Notes: a model not told the origin generated them from the letters alone. 64,000 nucleotides of DNA from Endozoicomonas montiporae CL-33 (GCF_001583435.1 NZ_CP013251.1:559501-623500), one strand, 5' to 3'. Positions 18,778 through 28,085 are shown, counted from the stretch's first letter. Program-made: numbers and translations.

Positions 18778-21039
18778 ATGCCAGCACCTTTGTTTTCTTC
18801 CATTGCCTTAGGAAAACACTCACTGCAAAACCGCATTGTTCTGCCACCAATGACTCGTTCCCGGGCTACCCAGCCGGGTAACGTGGCTAACGAGATGATG
18901 GCCCGATATTACGCACAGCGGGCTTCTGCCGGTTTGATTGTGGCTGAGGGAACCCAGATTTCTGAACTGGGTCAGGGTTATGCCTGGACACCCGGCATTT
19001 ACAGTCAGGAGCAAATAGCAGGCTGGCAAAGAGTGACCCGTGCAGTACACGACAAAGGCGGTGTTATCTTTGCCCAGCTCTGGCACGTAGGGCGAGTGAC
19101 ACATCCGGATAATATTGGTGGTCAGCAGCCGGTCTCGGCTTCAGCCATTAAAGCCGAAAACGTTAAAGTCTTTATCGATAACGGGACCGATGAACCGGGC
19201 TTTGTGGATGTAGTGACGCCAAGAGCCATGACAAAGGACGATATTAAACAGGTCGTTGAACAGTATCGTCAGGCGGCGCTGAACGCCGTGGAGGCGGGGT
19301 TTGATGGTATTGAACTGCATGGCGCCAACGGTTATCTGGTGAATCAGTTCATTGATTCTGAATCTAATGCCCGTACTGATGAATACGGCGGCAATCTGCA
19401 AAACCGTCTGCGCTTTCTGAACGAGGTGGTTGGTGCAATGGTGGAAGCAATTGGCGCAGATAAGGTTGGGATTCGTTTTGCGCCTCTGACCACTCTCAAC
19501 GGCACTGTCGATGCCAACCCGCAAGAAACTTATACCGCTGCGGCCGAATTGATGAATAAGCATGGCATTGCTTATCTGCATATTGCTGAGGCAGACTGGG
19601 ATGATGCACCACTGATGTCGGTTAATTTCAAACAGGCACTGCGTAAGGCATTTAATGGAGTGATGATTTACGCTGGCAAATATTCCCCTGAAAAAGCATC
19701 AGCAGCTATCCGGGACGGTTGGGCTGACATGGTTGGTTTTGGTCGTCCGTTTGTTGCCAACCCTGACCTGCCTGCACGTATCAAGAATGGTTGGGAGTGG
19801 GCGACACATAATCCCGAAACATTGTTTGGTGGCGGAGAAGCAGGGCTGACGGATTATCCCTTTTATGAGCAGAAGTTGGGTCATGAAACTGTTTCAGACG
19901 ACGTAAGTCTTACCTCTTGCACTTCCGCAAAAGCCACACTGTTTGACGCTCTGAAACATGGCAATTTTGCTCTGGATAACCGGGTTGCCATGGCACCCAT
20001 GACACGTTCCAGAACCGATCAGCCCGGTGATGTGCCTAACGCCATGATGGCGACGTATTATCAGCAGCGGGCTTCTGCGGGATTGATTATCTCAGAAGGA
20101 GCGCCTGTTTCTTCTGTAGGTCGTGGTTACTCCATGACACCGGGTATTTATACCGAAGCGCAGATCAAAGGCTGGAAATTAACGACGGATGCTGTGCATC
20201 AAAAAGGTGGAAAAATCTTTATACAGCTCTGGCATGTCGGTCGTCGCTCTCATTCTTCCATCGCTGGTGAAGCACCCGTGTCTGCCTCTGCAATAAAGGA
20301 ACCTGATCAGGTATTCGGCCCCCTTCCGGAAGGTGGCTTTGGAATGATTGAAACCGAGATGCCACGGGCAATGACCGAAGACGATATTCAGTCAACCATT
20401 AACGACTTTGTACAGGCTGCCAAAAATTCGATTGAAGCCGGGTTTGATGGTGTTGAAATACACGGTGCCCATGGTTATCTTATTGATCAGTTTATGCGTA
20501 TTCAGAGTAATCACCGAACTGACCAGTACGGTGGCAGCCAGGAAAACCGCATGCGCTTTATGCTGGAAGTGGTTAAAGCGTTGGTGGACGCCATTGGTGG
20601 CGATAAAGTGGCCATTCGCTTGTCACCCTTTGTGACGGAAGGGTATCAGGAGGCTGATCCTGAAATCGTTGAATTGACGCTGAAAGCGATTGAAGCTCTG
20701 GCGCCACTGAATCTGGCGTATTTGCACTTTTCCGAGAATATTTCCAACTATCAGGAAGTGCCGGATTCGTTCAGAAAAGCTGTTCGCAACGTCTACCCGA
20801 ATCCGATTATGGTGGCGGGGAAATACACCAAAGACAGCGGTCAGGCTATTCTGGCAAAAGGCTATGCGGATCTGGTGGCATTCGGTCAGCCATTTATTAC
20901 GAATCCGGATTTCTTTTACCGGATTCAACATGACATTGATTTAACCCCTGTCGATTATGAAGCTCATTCAACCTTCTATGGCGGTGATGAGAAAGGTTAT
21001 ATCGATTACCCTTTTGCTGAACAATTGCTTCAGGCATAA
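18778..21039 (+). CDS. Tandem fusion of two old-yellow-enzyme (NADH:flavin oxidoreductase) domains
   Basis: 753 aa from the ATG at 18778, which has GGAG 9 bp upstream; an in-frame TTG at 18760 is less likely. The protein is two complete FMN-dependent OYE/NemA-type TIM barrels in a row: about 1-360 and about 385-745. Each opens with the same pattern (NRIVLPPMTRSRATQPG and NRVAMAPMTRSRTDQPG) and contains LWHVGR and RTD(E/Q)YGG. Domain 1 has the substrate-anchoring pair His181/Asn184 (HGANGY), domain 2 has His562/His565 (HGAHGY). Single-domain OYEs reduce activated C=C bonds, nitroesters or quinones with NAD(P)H. The duplication may keep two substrate ranges in one chain. It replaces nsrR of the E. 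coli order (purA-nsrR-rnr). Confidence 0.92.
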   Translation: MPAPLFSSIALGKHSLQNRIVLPPMTRSRATQPGNVANEMMARYYAQRASAGLIVAEGTQISELGQGYAWTPGIYSQEQIAGWQRVTRAVHDKGGVIFAQLWHVGRVTHPDNIGGQQPVSASAIKAENVKVFIDNGTDEPGFVDVVTPRAMTKDDIKQVVEQYRQAALNAVEAGFDGIELHGANGYLVNQFIDSESNARTDEYGGNLQNRLRFLNEVVGAMVEAIGADKVGIRFAPLTTLNGTVDANPQETYTAAAELMNKHGIAYLHIAEADWDDAPLMSVNFKQALRKAFNGVMIYAGKYSPEKASAAIRDGWADMVGFGRPFVANPDLPARIKNGWEWATHNPETLFGGGEAGLTDYPFYEQKLGHETVSDDVSLTSCTSAKATLFDALKHGNFALDNRVAMAPMTRSRTDQPGDVPNAMMATYYQQRASAGLIISEGAPVSSVGRGYSMTPGIYTEAQIKGWKLTTDAVHQKGGKIFIQLWHVGRRSHSSIAGEAPVSASAIKEPDQVFGPLPEGGFGMIETEMPRAMTEDDIQSTINDFVQAAKNSIEAGFDGVEIHGAHGYLIDQFMRIQSNHRTDQYGGSQENRMRFMLEVVKALVDAIGGDKVAIRLSPFVTEGYQEADPEIVELTLKAIEALAPLNLAYLHFSENISNYQEVPDSFRKAVRNVYPNPIMVAGKYTKDSGQAILAKGYADLVAFGQPFITNPDFFYRIQHDIDLTPVDYEAHSTFYGGDEKGYIDYPFAEQLLQA

Positions 21040-21051
21040 GCTTTCCCAAAC

Positions 21052-21092
21052 GGCACTGCTGATCCTGCCTTTATCTGGCGATCAGTAGTGCC
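21052..21092 (+). terminator. Hairpin terminator after the OYE fusion
   Basis: GGCACTGCTGATC pairs with GATCAGTAGTGCC (13 bp, one G-U) around a loop containing TGCCTTTATCTGGC. A TGTTTTAT stretch follows. The loop core is shared with the hairpin after purA. Confidence 0.65.
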
Positions 21093-21295
21093 TACTACTC
21101 TGTTTTATCCTTTCTGCCTGCTTCAGGGCTGCCATTCAGGTTATTAAATCTTCAATTTCTATCGTGACGGCATGGCTTCGGGTTACACTAAACCTATGTT
21201 CATACAATCAATCACGAAAAAACACCCGGCCACTATGTCAGCCACTATGTCAGGCACTATGTCCAGTTCTCCATCTCGAGAGGTTAAATAACCGC

Positions 21296-23836
21296 ATGTC
21301 CAAAGGGTGGAAAGACACCGACCCACAGGCGGCTCAAGAGGCAACCCGCTATGCCACGCCGATTCCCAGCAGATTGTTTATTATGGAGTTCCTTGGTCAG
21401 CGGGGAGCCCCTGCCAGTCATAAGGCATTGTGTGCAGAGCTGAAAATCACCGAGCCGGAACAGCGTGAAGCCCTGTTGTTCCGACTCAAGGCAATGATTC
21501 GGGACGGTCAGCTGCATGAGACCCGCAAAGGCACTTTCGGGCTGCTGAGTAAAATGGATCTGATCAAAGGTCGGGTTCAGGGCAATAAAGACAGCTTTGG
21601 TTTTCTGATTCCCGATGATGGTTCGGAAGACCTGTATCTGTCGTGGCGAGAAATGCGGCAGTTGTTTGATGGTGACCGAGCCGTTGTGCGTGAAACCGGT
21701 GTCGATCGTCGTGGTCGGCGCGAAGGGCAGGTGATTGAAGTTCTGGAACGGAATACCACCCAGTTGGTGGGCAGGTATTACGAAGAGTCCGGTTCCAGTA
21801 TTGTGGTACCTGAGAACTCCCGAATTGGTCGGGAGATTCTCGTTAAACCCGGTCCGGTCATGCCCTCTCAGGGGCAATATGTTCTGTTAGAAATCATCGA
21901 ACAGCCCGGACGACGCACCCAGCCAATGGGTCTGATCAAACAGATTCTGGGAGAACGTCAGGATGCCGGTATGGAAGTGGATGTTGCCGTTCATACCCAT
22001 GGTATTCCCAGAGAGTGGCCACTTGAAGTGGAAGAGCAGATTGCTGCTTTTAAACCGGAAGTCGCAGAGCGGGATAAGCAACATCGGGTAGATTTGCGAG
22101 ACACGCCTTTTGTCACCATTGATGGTGAAGATGCCCGCGACTTTGATGATGCTGTGTTCTGCGAAACCAAGAAGAGTGGCGGCTGGCGTCTTTATGTTGC
22201 CATTGCCGACGTGTCTCATTATGTAAGACCCGGTTCTGCTCTGGACAAGGAAGCGCATAATCGCGGCACGTCGGTGTATTTTCCCGGTACAGTGATTCCG
22301 ATGTTGCCCGAGGTGTTGTCTAACGGCTTATGTTCCCTGAATCCTGAAGTAGACCGGCTGGCCATGGTGTGTGAAATGACCATCAGCGCCAGAGGCAAAA
22401 TTTCCGGTTACAAGTTTTATGAAGGCCTGATTCGCTCCCATGCCCGCCTGACTTACAATCAGGTCTGGTCCATGCTTGATCAGCCATTGTCGGATGAAGG
22501 CAAAGAATATCGCCAACAGCGTAAAGCGCTGGTTCCTCATATTGAAGAACTGTACAACCTGTTCAAAGTGTTCAAGCAGGTGCGGGCCGAACGCGGCACG
22601 ATCGATTTTGAAACCGTTGAAACCCAGATCATTTTTGGGCGTAACCGCAAGATCGACAGAATCGTACCTGCCGTTCGTAACGATGCGCACAAAATCATTG
22701 AAGAATGCATGTTGAGTGCCAACGTGTGTGCTGCCCGTTTTCTGGAAAAACACGGTGTTCCGGGGTTATACCGGGTTCACGAAGGACCGACGCTGGAAAA
22801 ACGACTGAACCTGAATATGTTTCTGGGCAGTCTTGGTTTGTCGGTGCCACAGGGGAAAATCAAACCGGCTGATTTACAGGCTTTGCTGGAAGAAGTCAGA
22901 GACCGGCCAGATTTTCAGGTAATCCAGACCATGGTGTTGCGTTCCATGAGTCAGGCGGTTTACACATCCGATAATCAGGGTCACTTTGGTCTGGCGTTTA
23001 ACGCCTATGCCCACTTTACTTCCCCGATTCGCCGCTATCCGGATTTGCTGGTGCATCGTGCGATTCGTCATATTGTTCGTTCATCCGTTCCCAGTCGTCA
23101 TGTTACCCGTGTGGGTGCGAAGGATATGAACCGCAAGACGATTTACCCTTATGACGATGCCCAGGTCGAGGCCATGGGGGAACACTGCTCAACCACCGAA
23201 CGGCGGGCGGATGAAGCAACCCGGGACGCGATGGACTGGCTGAAGTGTGAATACATGCAGCAGCACATTGGCATGACGTGCAAAGGTGTGGTGTCTGCGG
23301 TGACCGGCTTTGGTTTGTTTGTGGCACTGGAAGATATTTTTGTCGAAGGTCTGGTACACGTCACCAGTCTTCCGGGCGATTATTATCATTACGACAATGT
23401 TCACCAGTGTTTGCGTGGTGAGCGAACCGGGCGTCGTTTTGGTCTGGGTGACGAGCTGGAGATTATTGTCAGCAACGTCAACATGGAAGACAAGAAGGTT
23501 GACTTTGAGCTGGCGGACGGTGCAGCTATAAAACCCCGAAAGAGTCGTAATAGTCGTAAAACCGGTTCAAAACAGCCTGGCGGCAAGCAGGTAGCCAGTG
23601 TCGCCAAAAGCCGTGCTGCTAAAAAAGCTTTGATGGAAGCGGCCAAAGGCGATGAAAAGGAAAAAAGGGGTGGCAAGAGACGTAAGCCACCCAAGGGGAA
23701 GAAAAAAGCTAAAAAAGCAGTGGGTAAATCCGGTTCTGCCGGAAATAAACCAAAAGCCAGTACCGGTTCATCACCGGCTAAGCCAAAAGGGCGTCAACCG
23801 AGGAAGCGTAAAGGGGTGCAATTAAAAGTGTTCTAA
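21296..23836 (+). CDS. rnr: Ribonuclease R (C-terminus altered by an insertion sequence)
   Basis: Processive 3'-5' exoribonuclease that degrades structured RNA. The start is taken at 21296 (MSKGWKDTDPQ), with GAGAGG upstream; the longer opening from 21164 has no homology. Order: helix-turn-helix (~20-90), two cold-shock/OB domains, RNB catalytic domain with DGEDARDFDDAV near residue 275, S1 domain near 660-735, and a Lys/Arg-rich tail. The last codons (after RKRK) come from the inverted repeat of the ISKra4 element that begins at 23814. The uninterrupted gene would have ended RKRKASS at the codons now found at 25225-25242. The enzyme is probably still active because only the extreme tail changed. 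Confidence 0.95.
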   Translation: MSKGWKDTDPQAAQEATRYATPIPSRLFIMEFLGQRGAPASHKALCAELKITEPEQREALLFRLKAMIRDGQLHETRKGTFGLLSKMDLIKGRVQGNKDSFGFLIPDDGSEDLYLSWREMRQLFDGDRAVVRETGVDRRGRREGQVIEVLERNTTQLVGRYYEESGSSIVVPENSRIGREILVKPGPVMPSQGQYVLLEIIEQPGRRTQPMGLIKQILGERQDAGMEVDVAVHTHGIPREWPLEVEEQIAAFKPEVAERDKQHRVDLRDTPFVTIDGEDARDFDDAVFCETKKSGGWRLYVAIADVSHYVRPGSALDKEAHNRGTSVYFPGTVIPMLPEVLSNGLCSLNPEVDRLAMVCEMTISARGKISGYKFYEGLIRSHARLTYNQVWSMLDQPLSDEGKEYRQQRKALVPHIEELYNLFKVFKQVRAERGTIDFETVETQIIFGRNRKIDRIVPAVRNDAHKIIEECMLSANVCAARFLEKHGVPGLYRVHEGPTLEKRLNLNMFLGSLGLSVPQGKIKPADLQALLEEVRDRPDFQVIQTMVLRSMSQAVYTSDNQGHFGLAFNAYAHFTSPIRRYPDLLVHRAIRHIVRSSVPSRHVTRVGAKDMNRKTIYPYDDAQVEAMGEHCSTTERRADEATRDAMDWLKCEYMQQHIGMTCKGVVSAVTGFGLFVALEDIFVEGLVHVTSLPGDYYHYDNVHQCLRGERTGRRFGLGDELEIIVSNVNMEDKKVDFELADGAAIKPRKSRNSRKTGSKQPGGKQVASVAKSRAAKKALMEAAKGDEKEKRGGKRRKPPKGKKKAKKAVGKSGSAGNKPKASTGSSPAKPKGRQPRKRKGVQLKVF

Positions 23837-24876
23837 CCAGTAGCTTTCCAGTACTTATCCCAGTCACCATTAGCTCTTAAAGTTCTGAGGTTCAACATGT
23901 CGTGTGCATACTCTGGCTTCCACCATGCTCCGGGAAGTTTCAGCCGGGTTTGGACAACAGAACGATTGGAGCTCTCTATTTCACCCGAACCAATAGGCAG
24001 GTTGGCAGCTTCTGCCGCTTGGTAATCAAATTGCCCGGGACGATTCCTGATGTAGCGATGGCACTCTTCCGACTTATTGGCTTCCTTCCCTGACTTGCCG
24101 TTGCTATGAGGCTCAAGCTCTGCCAGAACTTTCTCTGAGCAGCCTGTTTTCATTCTTGTTTTTTGTTTATCAGTCCATTTTTGGCAGGCTTTTTCATCTT
24201 TACCAACGCACTCTTTGGCAGCGTCTGCGATGTATTCGCAAAGGTGATAGTAATCCACCAGGAAATGCCCCTGAGACGCAAACACCCGATCTGCCTGACT
24301 GGCAATCCATTTTGCCCCATCGCTCACGCAATGAATCGACGACTGCCGGTTCAAGCCCTGTTCAATAGCACAACTTAACCATTGATCGCCGGCTTCGTCA
24401 GGCTCTCCCATGATGACACGATGCCGTTTATTACAACTCCCTTGCTCATAGACCAGGCAAAGTTTGGCTTCTTGCCAGTCAACTTTTCTGGTCTTACGTT
24501 TGTCGCCCTCAGCCTTCTCGTCAAAAAGAACCACAGGAATCATACTGCCGTCCATCTCACCGATCAGTTGTTTGCCATCCCCCACACATTCCTGACGATT
24601 TTGTAGGGAAGCTTTTGATTGCTCACTCATGCAACGGGCATGACCCAAAGTAATGGCTCGAACAGATGACTCGGGTACGACAACACCATAATGTTCTTCC
24701 AATTTCTGTGAGGCTGTTTCGAAGGAACTGTCTGATGCAAAATCAACTAAACGTCGTTGTAGCGGTTGAGAGTAGTCACGACAGTGAATATGCGCGTTCT
24801 CGGAAAAAGGCCGGACACGATGGCCTGCAACAGTCAGGCACCGCTCACATAGGCTGACTTTGCCATAAGTGGTCAT
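23833..24876 (-). CDS. ISKra4-family transposase, catalytic part
   Basis: 347 aa in this frame. Contains a zinc-finger-like CERCLTVAGHRVRP start, a DDE core (GEMDGSMIPVV; VDYYHLCEYI; GSGEIESSNRSVVQTRLK) and the C-terminal WWKPEYAHDMLNLRTLRANGDWD typical of the ISKra4/ISAzba1 group. It is probably made as a fusion with the upstream frame. At the A8G run just before the stop of that frame, a -1 slip would read KKDIHWMTTYGKV straight into this one. Both frames appear intact, so the element may be active. Confidence 0.85.
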   Translation of the reverse strand: MTTYGKVSLCERCLTVAGHRVRPFSENAHIHCRDYSQPLQRRLVDFASDSSFETASQKLEEHYGVVVPESSVRAITLGHARCMSEQSKASLQNRQECVGDGKQLIGEMDGSMIPVVLFDEKAEGDKRKTRKVDWQEAKLCLVYEQGSCNKRHRVIMGEPDEAGDQWLSCAIEQGLNRQSSIHCVSDGAKWIASQADRVFASQGHFLVDYYHLCEYIADAAKECVGKDEKACQKWTDKQKTRMKTGCSEKVLAELEPHSNGKSGKEANKSEECHRYIRNRPGQFDYQAAEAANLPIGSGEIESSNRSVVQTRLKLPGAWWKPEYAHDMLNLRTLRANGDWDKYWKATG

Positions 24877-25139
24877 CCAGTGAATGTCTTTTTTTTAGCT
24901 TTTGATTCTGGGTGAAGAGCATGAGCTTCATCAAATCTTTGCTTCTCTTTACAAGAGCCCCAGTCGGTTAAAAGCTCATTCCCGAGTTCTTTGAGGTTCT
25001 CAATGACAGCTTCTTCTGCTTCATCAGCCCGGTCAAGATACCCGGACTCGGCTTCTACCAGATTGATCAATTCAGATACTCTATTTTCCAGTTCAGGGTG
25101 AGCCGCAAGTTTTTCAGCAAGGGTTTTGGAAGTAGACAT
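24873..25139 (-). CDS. ISKra4-family transposase, N-terminal frame
   Basis: 88 aa, mostly helical and acidic (MSTSKTLAEKLAAHPELENRV). It ends ESKAKKKTFTG and overlaps the catalytic frame by 4 bp. The codons AAA-AAA-AAG near the end form a slippery run, so a programmed -1 frameshift should join the two parts into a ~430-aa transposase. On its own this part has no catalytic residues. Confidence 0.75.
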   Translation of the reverse strand: MSTSKTLAEKLAAHPELENRVSELINLVEAESGYLDRADEAEEAVIENLKELGNELLTDWGSCKEKQRFDEAHALHPESKAKKKTFTG

Positions 25140-25252
25140 AGGTAGTATCGGAGGAAAAGTGGACTCATTATATTATGATCAAATTCTGGGAGATTGCTGA
25201 GCGGGAACACTTTTAATTGCACCCAGCGTAAAGCGTCTTCGTGATGCCTTTT

Positions 25253-25288
25253 TGCCCCTCGCGTTATGAATGCATAATGCGAGGGGCA
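25253..25288. terminator. Original rnr terminator, displaced by the insertion
   Basis: TGCCCCTCGCGTTAT pairs with ATAATGCGAGGGGCA (15 bp, one wobble). Before the insertion it lay a few bases after the ancestral rnr stop. It now lies about 1.4 kb away and can still serve the convergent gene on the other strand. Confidence 0.7.
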
Positions 25289-25309
25289 TTGACTGTTTCA
25301 GCCTAATGA

Positions 25310-26999
25310 TTATGGATTATCAAACCGCTTAAAGGTAAAAAGGTTCAGACCTTTATTTTTGCGGTATGAGTAAATGGATGATGCAACAATTGCTCCTGTT
25401 TCAGCAGCCACTATTACCCAGCCGGCTATCATCCAGTTTTTATAGGTATTTGCTGAGGATGCCAAGTCACTGACTTTTGTGGACAGTTGATTGATTTTTG
25501 CCATCAGGTAACTGTAATAGTCGCCTTCATAATCGTAGGTCAGGCTAAAGTCAGGGTCTTTGATGCCTTGGCCACACAACTCAGGCCAGGCATTGTTATC
25601 GTTTTCTATCAGAGTGCGATTCAGATTGGTTACTGCATACAGAGGAGTAAAACAGGTTCCTGCTCTGGGCCAAGTGGTTATATTGTTGGTTTCATCAAAG
25701 AACATTTCCCAGCTGGGTGTCGTTTTCAGTGGGTGCATCCGGTAGTTTTCATGACGGTACACATACTTACCGGAATCAGGGCTGTTATTGTTGGCAATTA
25801 ACATGTTATTGGTAATGCCATTGGCAACTATTTCTACTTTTAAATGATCATTTGAGCTTTGCAGGAATTGAAATGCAGTGTCATTTTGAATGAGATGATC
25901 ACTCGGCGAGTAGAAATAGTTTTCAGCTACGGTTGGTATGGAACCTTTTCCTGAGTCATTCAGCCCATCCAACACCAGAATGGTTCTTTTCTGGTTGCCA
26001 GTTGTTTCTCCCAGAAACAGATAGTTATGCTCAATTTCACCCTTGACAGCTTTTAACCACAATCCGCGCTGGTGATCAGTACTGGACGTTGTTCCGGATG
26101 TTATAGCCACATCAGGTGCTTAAGATTAACTGTTTGAGTTACTTCTGACGATCCGGCTCCGGCAATTATGGCGACATTTTCTGCACCATTAGACTCAAGC
26201 CAGCTTCGATTAATTTTCTGCACACCTTCTACAGTGCTACCACTGCCTTCATTATCTGCCCATACGGTTGACTGCAAACCTCTGCGCCCAAACAGACTGG
26301 CCTAGGAGCCTGTCGGACTTACCACTGACCTACTGCAAAAAAGCCGGATTTGGCCATTTTTGACGATCCTTTTCGTTGAATAGCTCGCTATTCGCCTCAA
26401 ATGATCGTCAAAACTGTCTCAAACCGGTCTTTTTCTCGCTACGGTCGGCTAAGTCCGACAGGCTCCTAGGTCAGAGTGAACTGTTTGATGCCTTCAGCAT
26501 GCACCAAAGTTTTTTGAACGGGCAGATTTTTCATTGTTTTTATGGCAGCAGCACTGAACCTTCTGGCATCAATGCCCAAGCCTGTTACGGTGCTGCCTTC
26601 CGCCATCTCTACCAGATCGTAAACGGTGTGCGCACCAATGCTAAAGTGCAACCCCGGAGTAATATGGAAAAAGCCCTGACTTCCCTTGCCGGTGGATAAT
26701 AGTCCCATGCCTTTTTTCAGAACCAGAGGCCCTGTCAGCTCATAAGGATTTTCTTTAGTCCTTGCCGGAGTGATCAACAACTCTCCTTCTTTGGCACTAT
26801 TGACCTCTGCAGTCAGATCAGTGATGCCTGATAGCACTTTTACTTTGCTTTGGTCGTATGCTTTACAGGTTTTGTGATGCTCTGAGAGTTCGTTGTACTT
26901 GGAACATTCCGGGCTGATCTCGGCGTGCAGTAACGATGACGACAATAATGATACAGCTACCGCTGTGTAGAGCTTGCAGAGTCGCATTGGCATCTCCAA
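25310..26999 (-). pseudogene. Broken secreted beta-helix-like protein gene
   Basis: Two open pieces belong to one gene read right to left. The 5' part (26999-26466, 177 aa) starts with a signal peptide (LYTAVAVSLLSSSLLHA) and has a pectate-lyase-like repeat pattern (GPLVLKKGMGLLSTGKGSQG). A hairpin element at 26305-26466 then interrupts it. Beyond the element a frame resumes (ASLFGRRGLQSTVWADN... to TVNLKHL near 26110) but needs a one-base shift to join the 3' part (26110-25310, APDVAITSGTTSSTDHQ...). That part ends with a transmembrane helix (NWMIAGWVIVAAETGAIVASS) and a basic tail. So at least two lesions, an insertion and a frameshift, are present. The ancestral protein was probably a ~500-residue exported, membrane-anchored protein of unknown role. 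Confidence 0.65.
26305..26466. mobile_element. Non-coding hairpin element (MITE), family A
   Basis: The terminal inverted repeats CCTAGGAGCCTGTCGGACTT and its complement (26301-26470 including flanks) are perfect for about 21 bp. The inner arms also pair imperfectly (GACGATC/GATCGTC and surrounding), so the whole ~165 bp can fold into one long hairpin with a central GAATAGCTCGCTATTC loop. Flanking TA or CTAG is palindromic, so the exact target duplication cannot be fixed. It has no coding capacity, as expected of a MITE moved in trans by a related transposase. Confidence 0.8.
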
Positions 27000-27284
27000 A
27001 GGTGCGATGTTTTTTTAAGCACATTGAAGATAGATAAAGATTCAAATAGCAATAGTTATCATTTGCAATATCTTGATGGTTCTTTTTTGAATAATCGCTA
27101 TAACCATTTCTGCAAGCTGGCTGCCAACAGACCTGAAGTGGTTTGCCGTGTTAGTATGCATTTTTCCCTTTTATTGCCTTTACTGGCAGCATGATACTTC
27201 CTTTCTGACTCAGGTTTTCCAATAAACTGGTTAAAGATCAGAGCGCCTGAACAGTAAGGATTTTCACAGGATTGAACGACCCCC

Positions 27285-28022
27285 ATGAATGATGATGTAG
27301 TATTTGGCCTGCACGCCGTGCAGAGCCTGTTTGAACGCTCTCCGGAAAAAGTGCTGGAGCTGATGATTCAGAAAGGCCGAACTGACAAGCGTATTAACCA
27401 GCTGGTAGAAGATGCCCGTGCTCAGGGTGTTACGGTACGTTTTGTGGAACGCAGTCGTCTGGATGGTCGTGTTGATGGCGGTGTGCATCAGGGAATTGTT
27501 GCCCGTGTTGCCCAGGCAAAAGTGTATCGCGAAGGTGACCTTGAAGACCTGCTGGAAAATCTGGACGAACCGCCTTTTCTGCTGATTCTGGATGGTGTCA
27601 CCGACCCGCATAACCTCGGTGCCTGTCTGCGCACTGCTGATGCCGCCGGTGTTCATGCCATGATTACGCCCAAAGACAAATCTGCCAGCCTTAATGCTAC
27701 GGCCAGAAAGGTCGCCTGTGGTGCTGCCGACAATGTGCCGCTGGTTCAGGTGACGAACCTGTCCCGGACTATGGAATGGTTGAAAGAGCGTGGCATCTGG
27801 ATGATTGGCACTGCCGGTGAAAGTGCGGGCAATGTGTATCAGGCCGACCTGAAAGGACCTCTGGCTCTGGTGATGGGCGCAGAAGGAAAAGGCATGCGTC
27901 GCCTGACCCGCGACAAGTGTGATTCTCTGGTGTTTATCCCGATGGCAGGCACTGTTAGCAGTTTGAATGTATCGGTTGCCACCGGCGTTTGCCTGTTCGA
28001 GGCTGTACGTCAGCGCTCTTGA
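27285..28022 (+). CDS. rlmB: 23S rRNA (guanosine-2'-O-)-methyltransferase RlmB
   Basis: SPOUT-class enzyme that methylates G2251 of 23S rRNA. The N-terminal substrate-binding domain begins NDDVVFGLHAVQSLFER. The knotted catalytic domain shows LDGVTDPHNLGACLRTADAAG, VMGAEGKGMRRL and IPMAGTVSSLNVSVATGV, all three SpoU motifs. 245 aa, standard. It is the normal neighbour of rnr, now separated from it by the IS and the broken beta-helix gene. Confidence 0.96.
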   Translation: MNDDVVFGLHAVQSLFERSPEKVLELMIQKGRTDKRINQLVEDARAQGVTVRFVERSRLDGRVDGGVHQGIVARVAQAKVYREGDLEDLLENLDEPPFLLILDGVTDPHNLGACLRTADAAGVHAMITPKDKSASLNATARKVACGAADNVPLVQVTNLSRTMEWLKERGIWMIGTAGESAGNVYQADLKGPLALVMGAEGKGMRRLTRDKCDSLVFIPMAGTVSSLNVSVATGVCLFEAVRQRS

Positions 28023-28031
28023 ATTATGTTG

Positions 28032-28064
28032 TGGCAGGCGGCGTCATGTTGGTCATGCCTGCCA
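28032..28064. terminator. Hairpin between convergent rlmB and FliM-like gene
   Basis: TGGCAGGC (28032) pairs with GCCTGCCA (ending 28064), followed by TATTTCGTTTTT. It probably ends rlmB and perhaps the opposing gene. Confidence 0.6.
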
Positions 28065-28085
28065 TATTTCGTTTTTAAACACTGA

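Larger units (their letters stand above)
23814..25224 (-). mobile_element. ISKra4-family insertion sequence
   Basis: 1411 bp, bounded by perfect 20-bp inverted repeats (GGGTGCAATTAAAAGTGTTC at 23814-23833 and its complement at 25205-25224) and flanked by a 9-bp target duplication AGCGTAAAG (23805-23813 and 25225-25233). It carries two reverse-strand frames joined by a probable -1 frameshift. It sits in the last codons of rnr and separates that gene from its terminator. Confidence 0.93.

Noticed and set aside
21164..21295. A 44-residue N-terminal extension of RNase R
   Set aside because: It covers a triple short repeat and has no homology; ATG 21296 has a ribosome site and the usual RNase R start.
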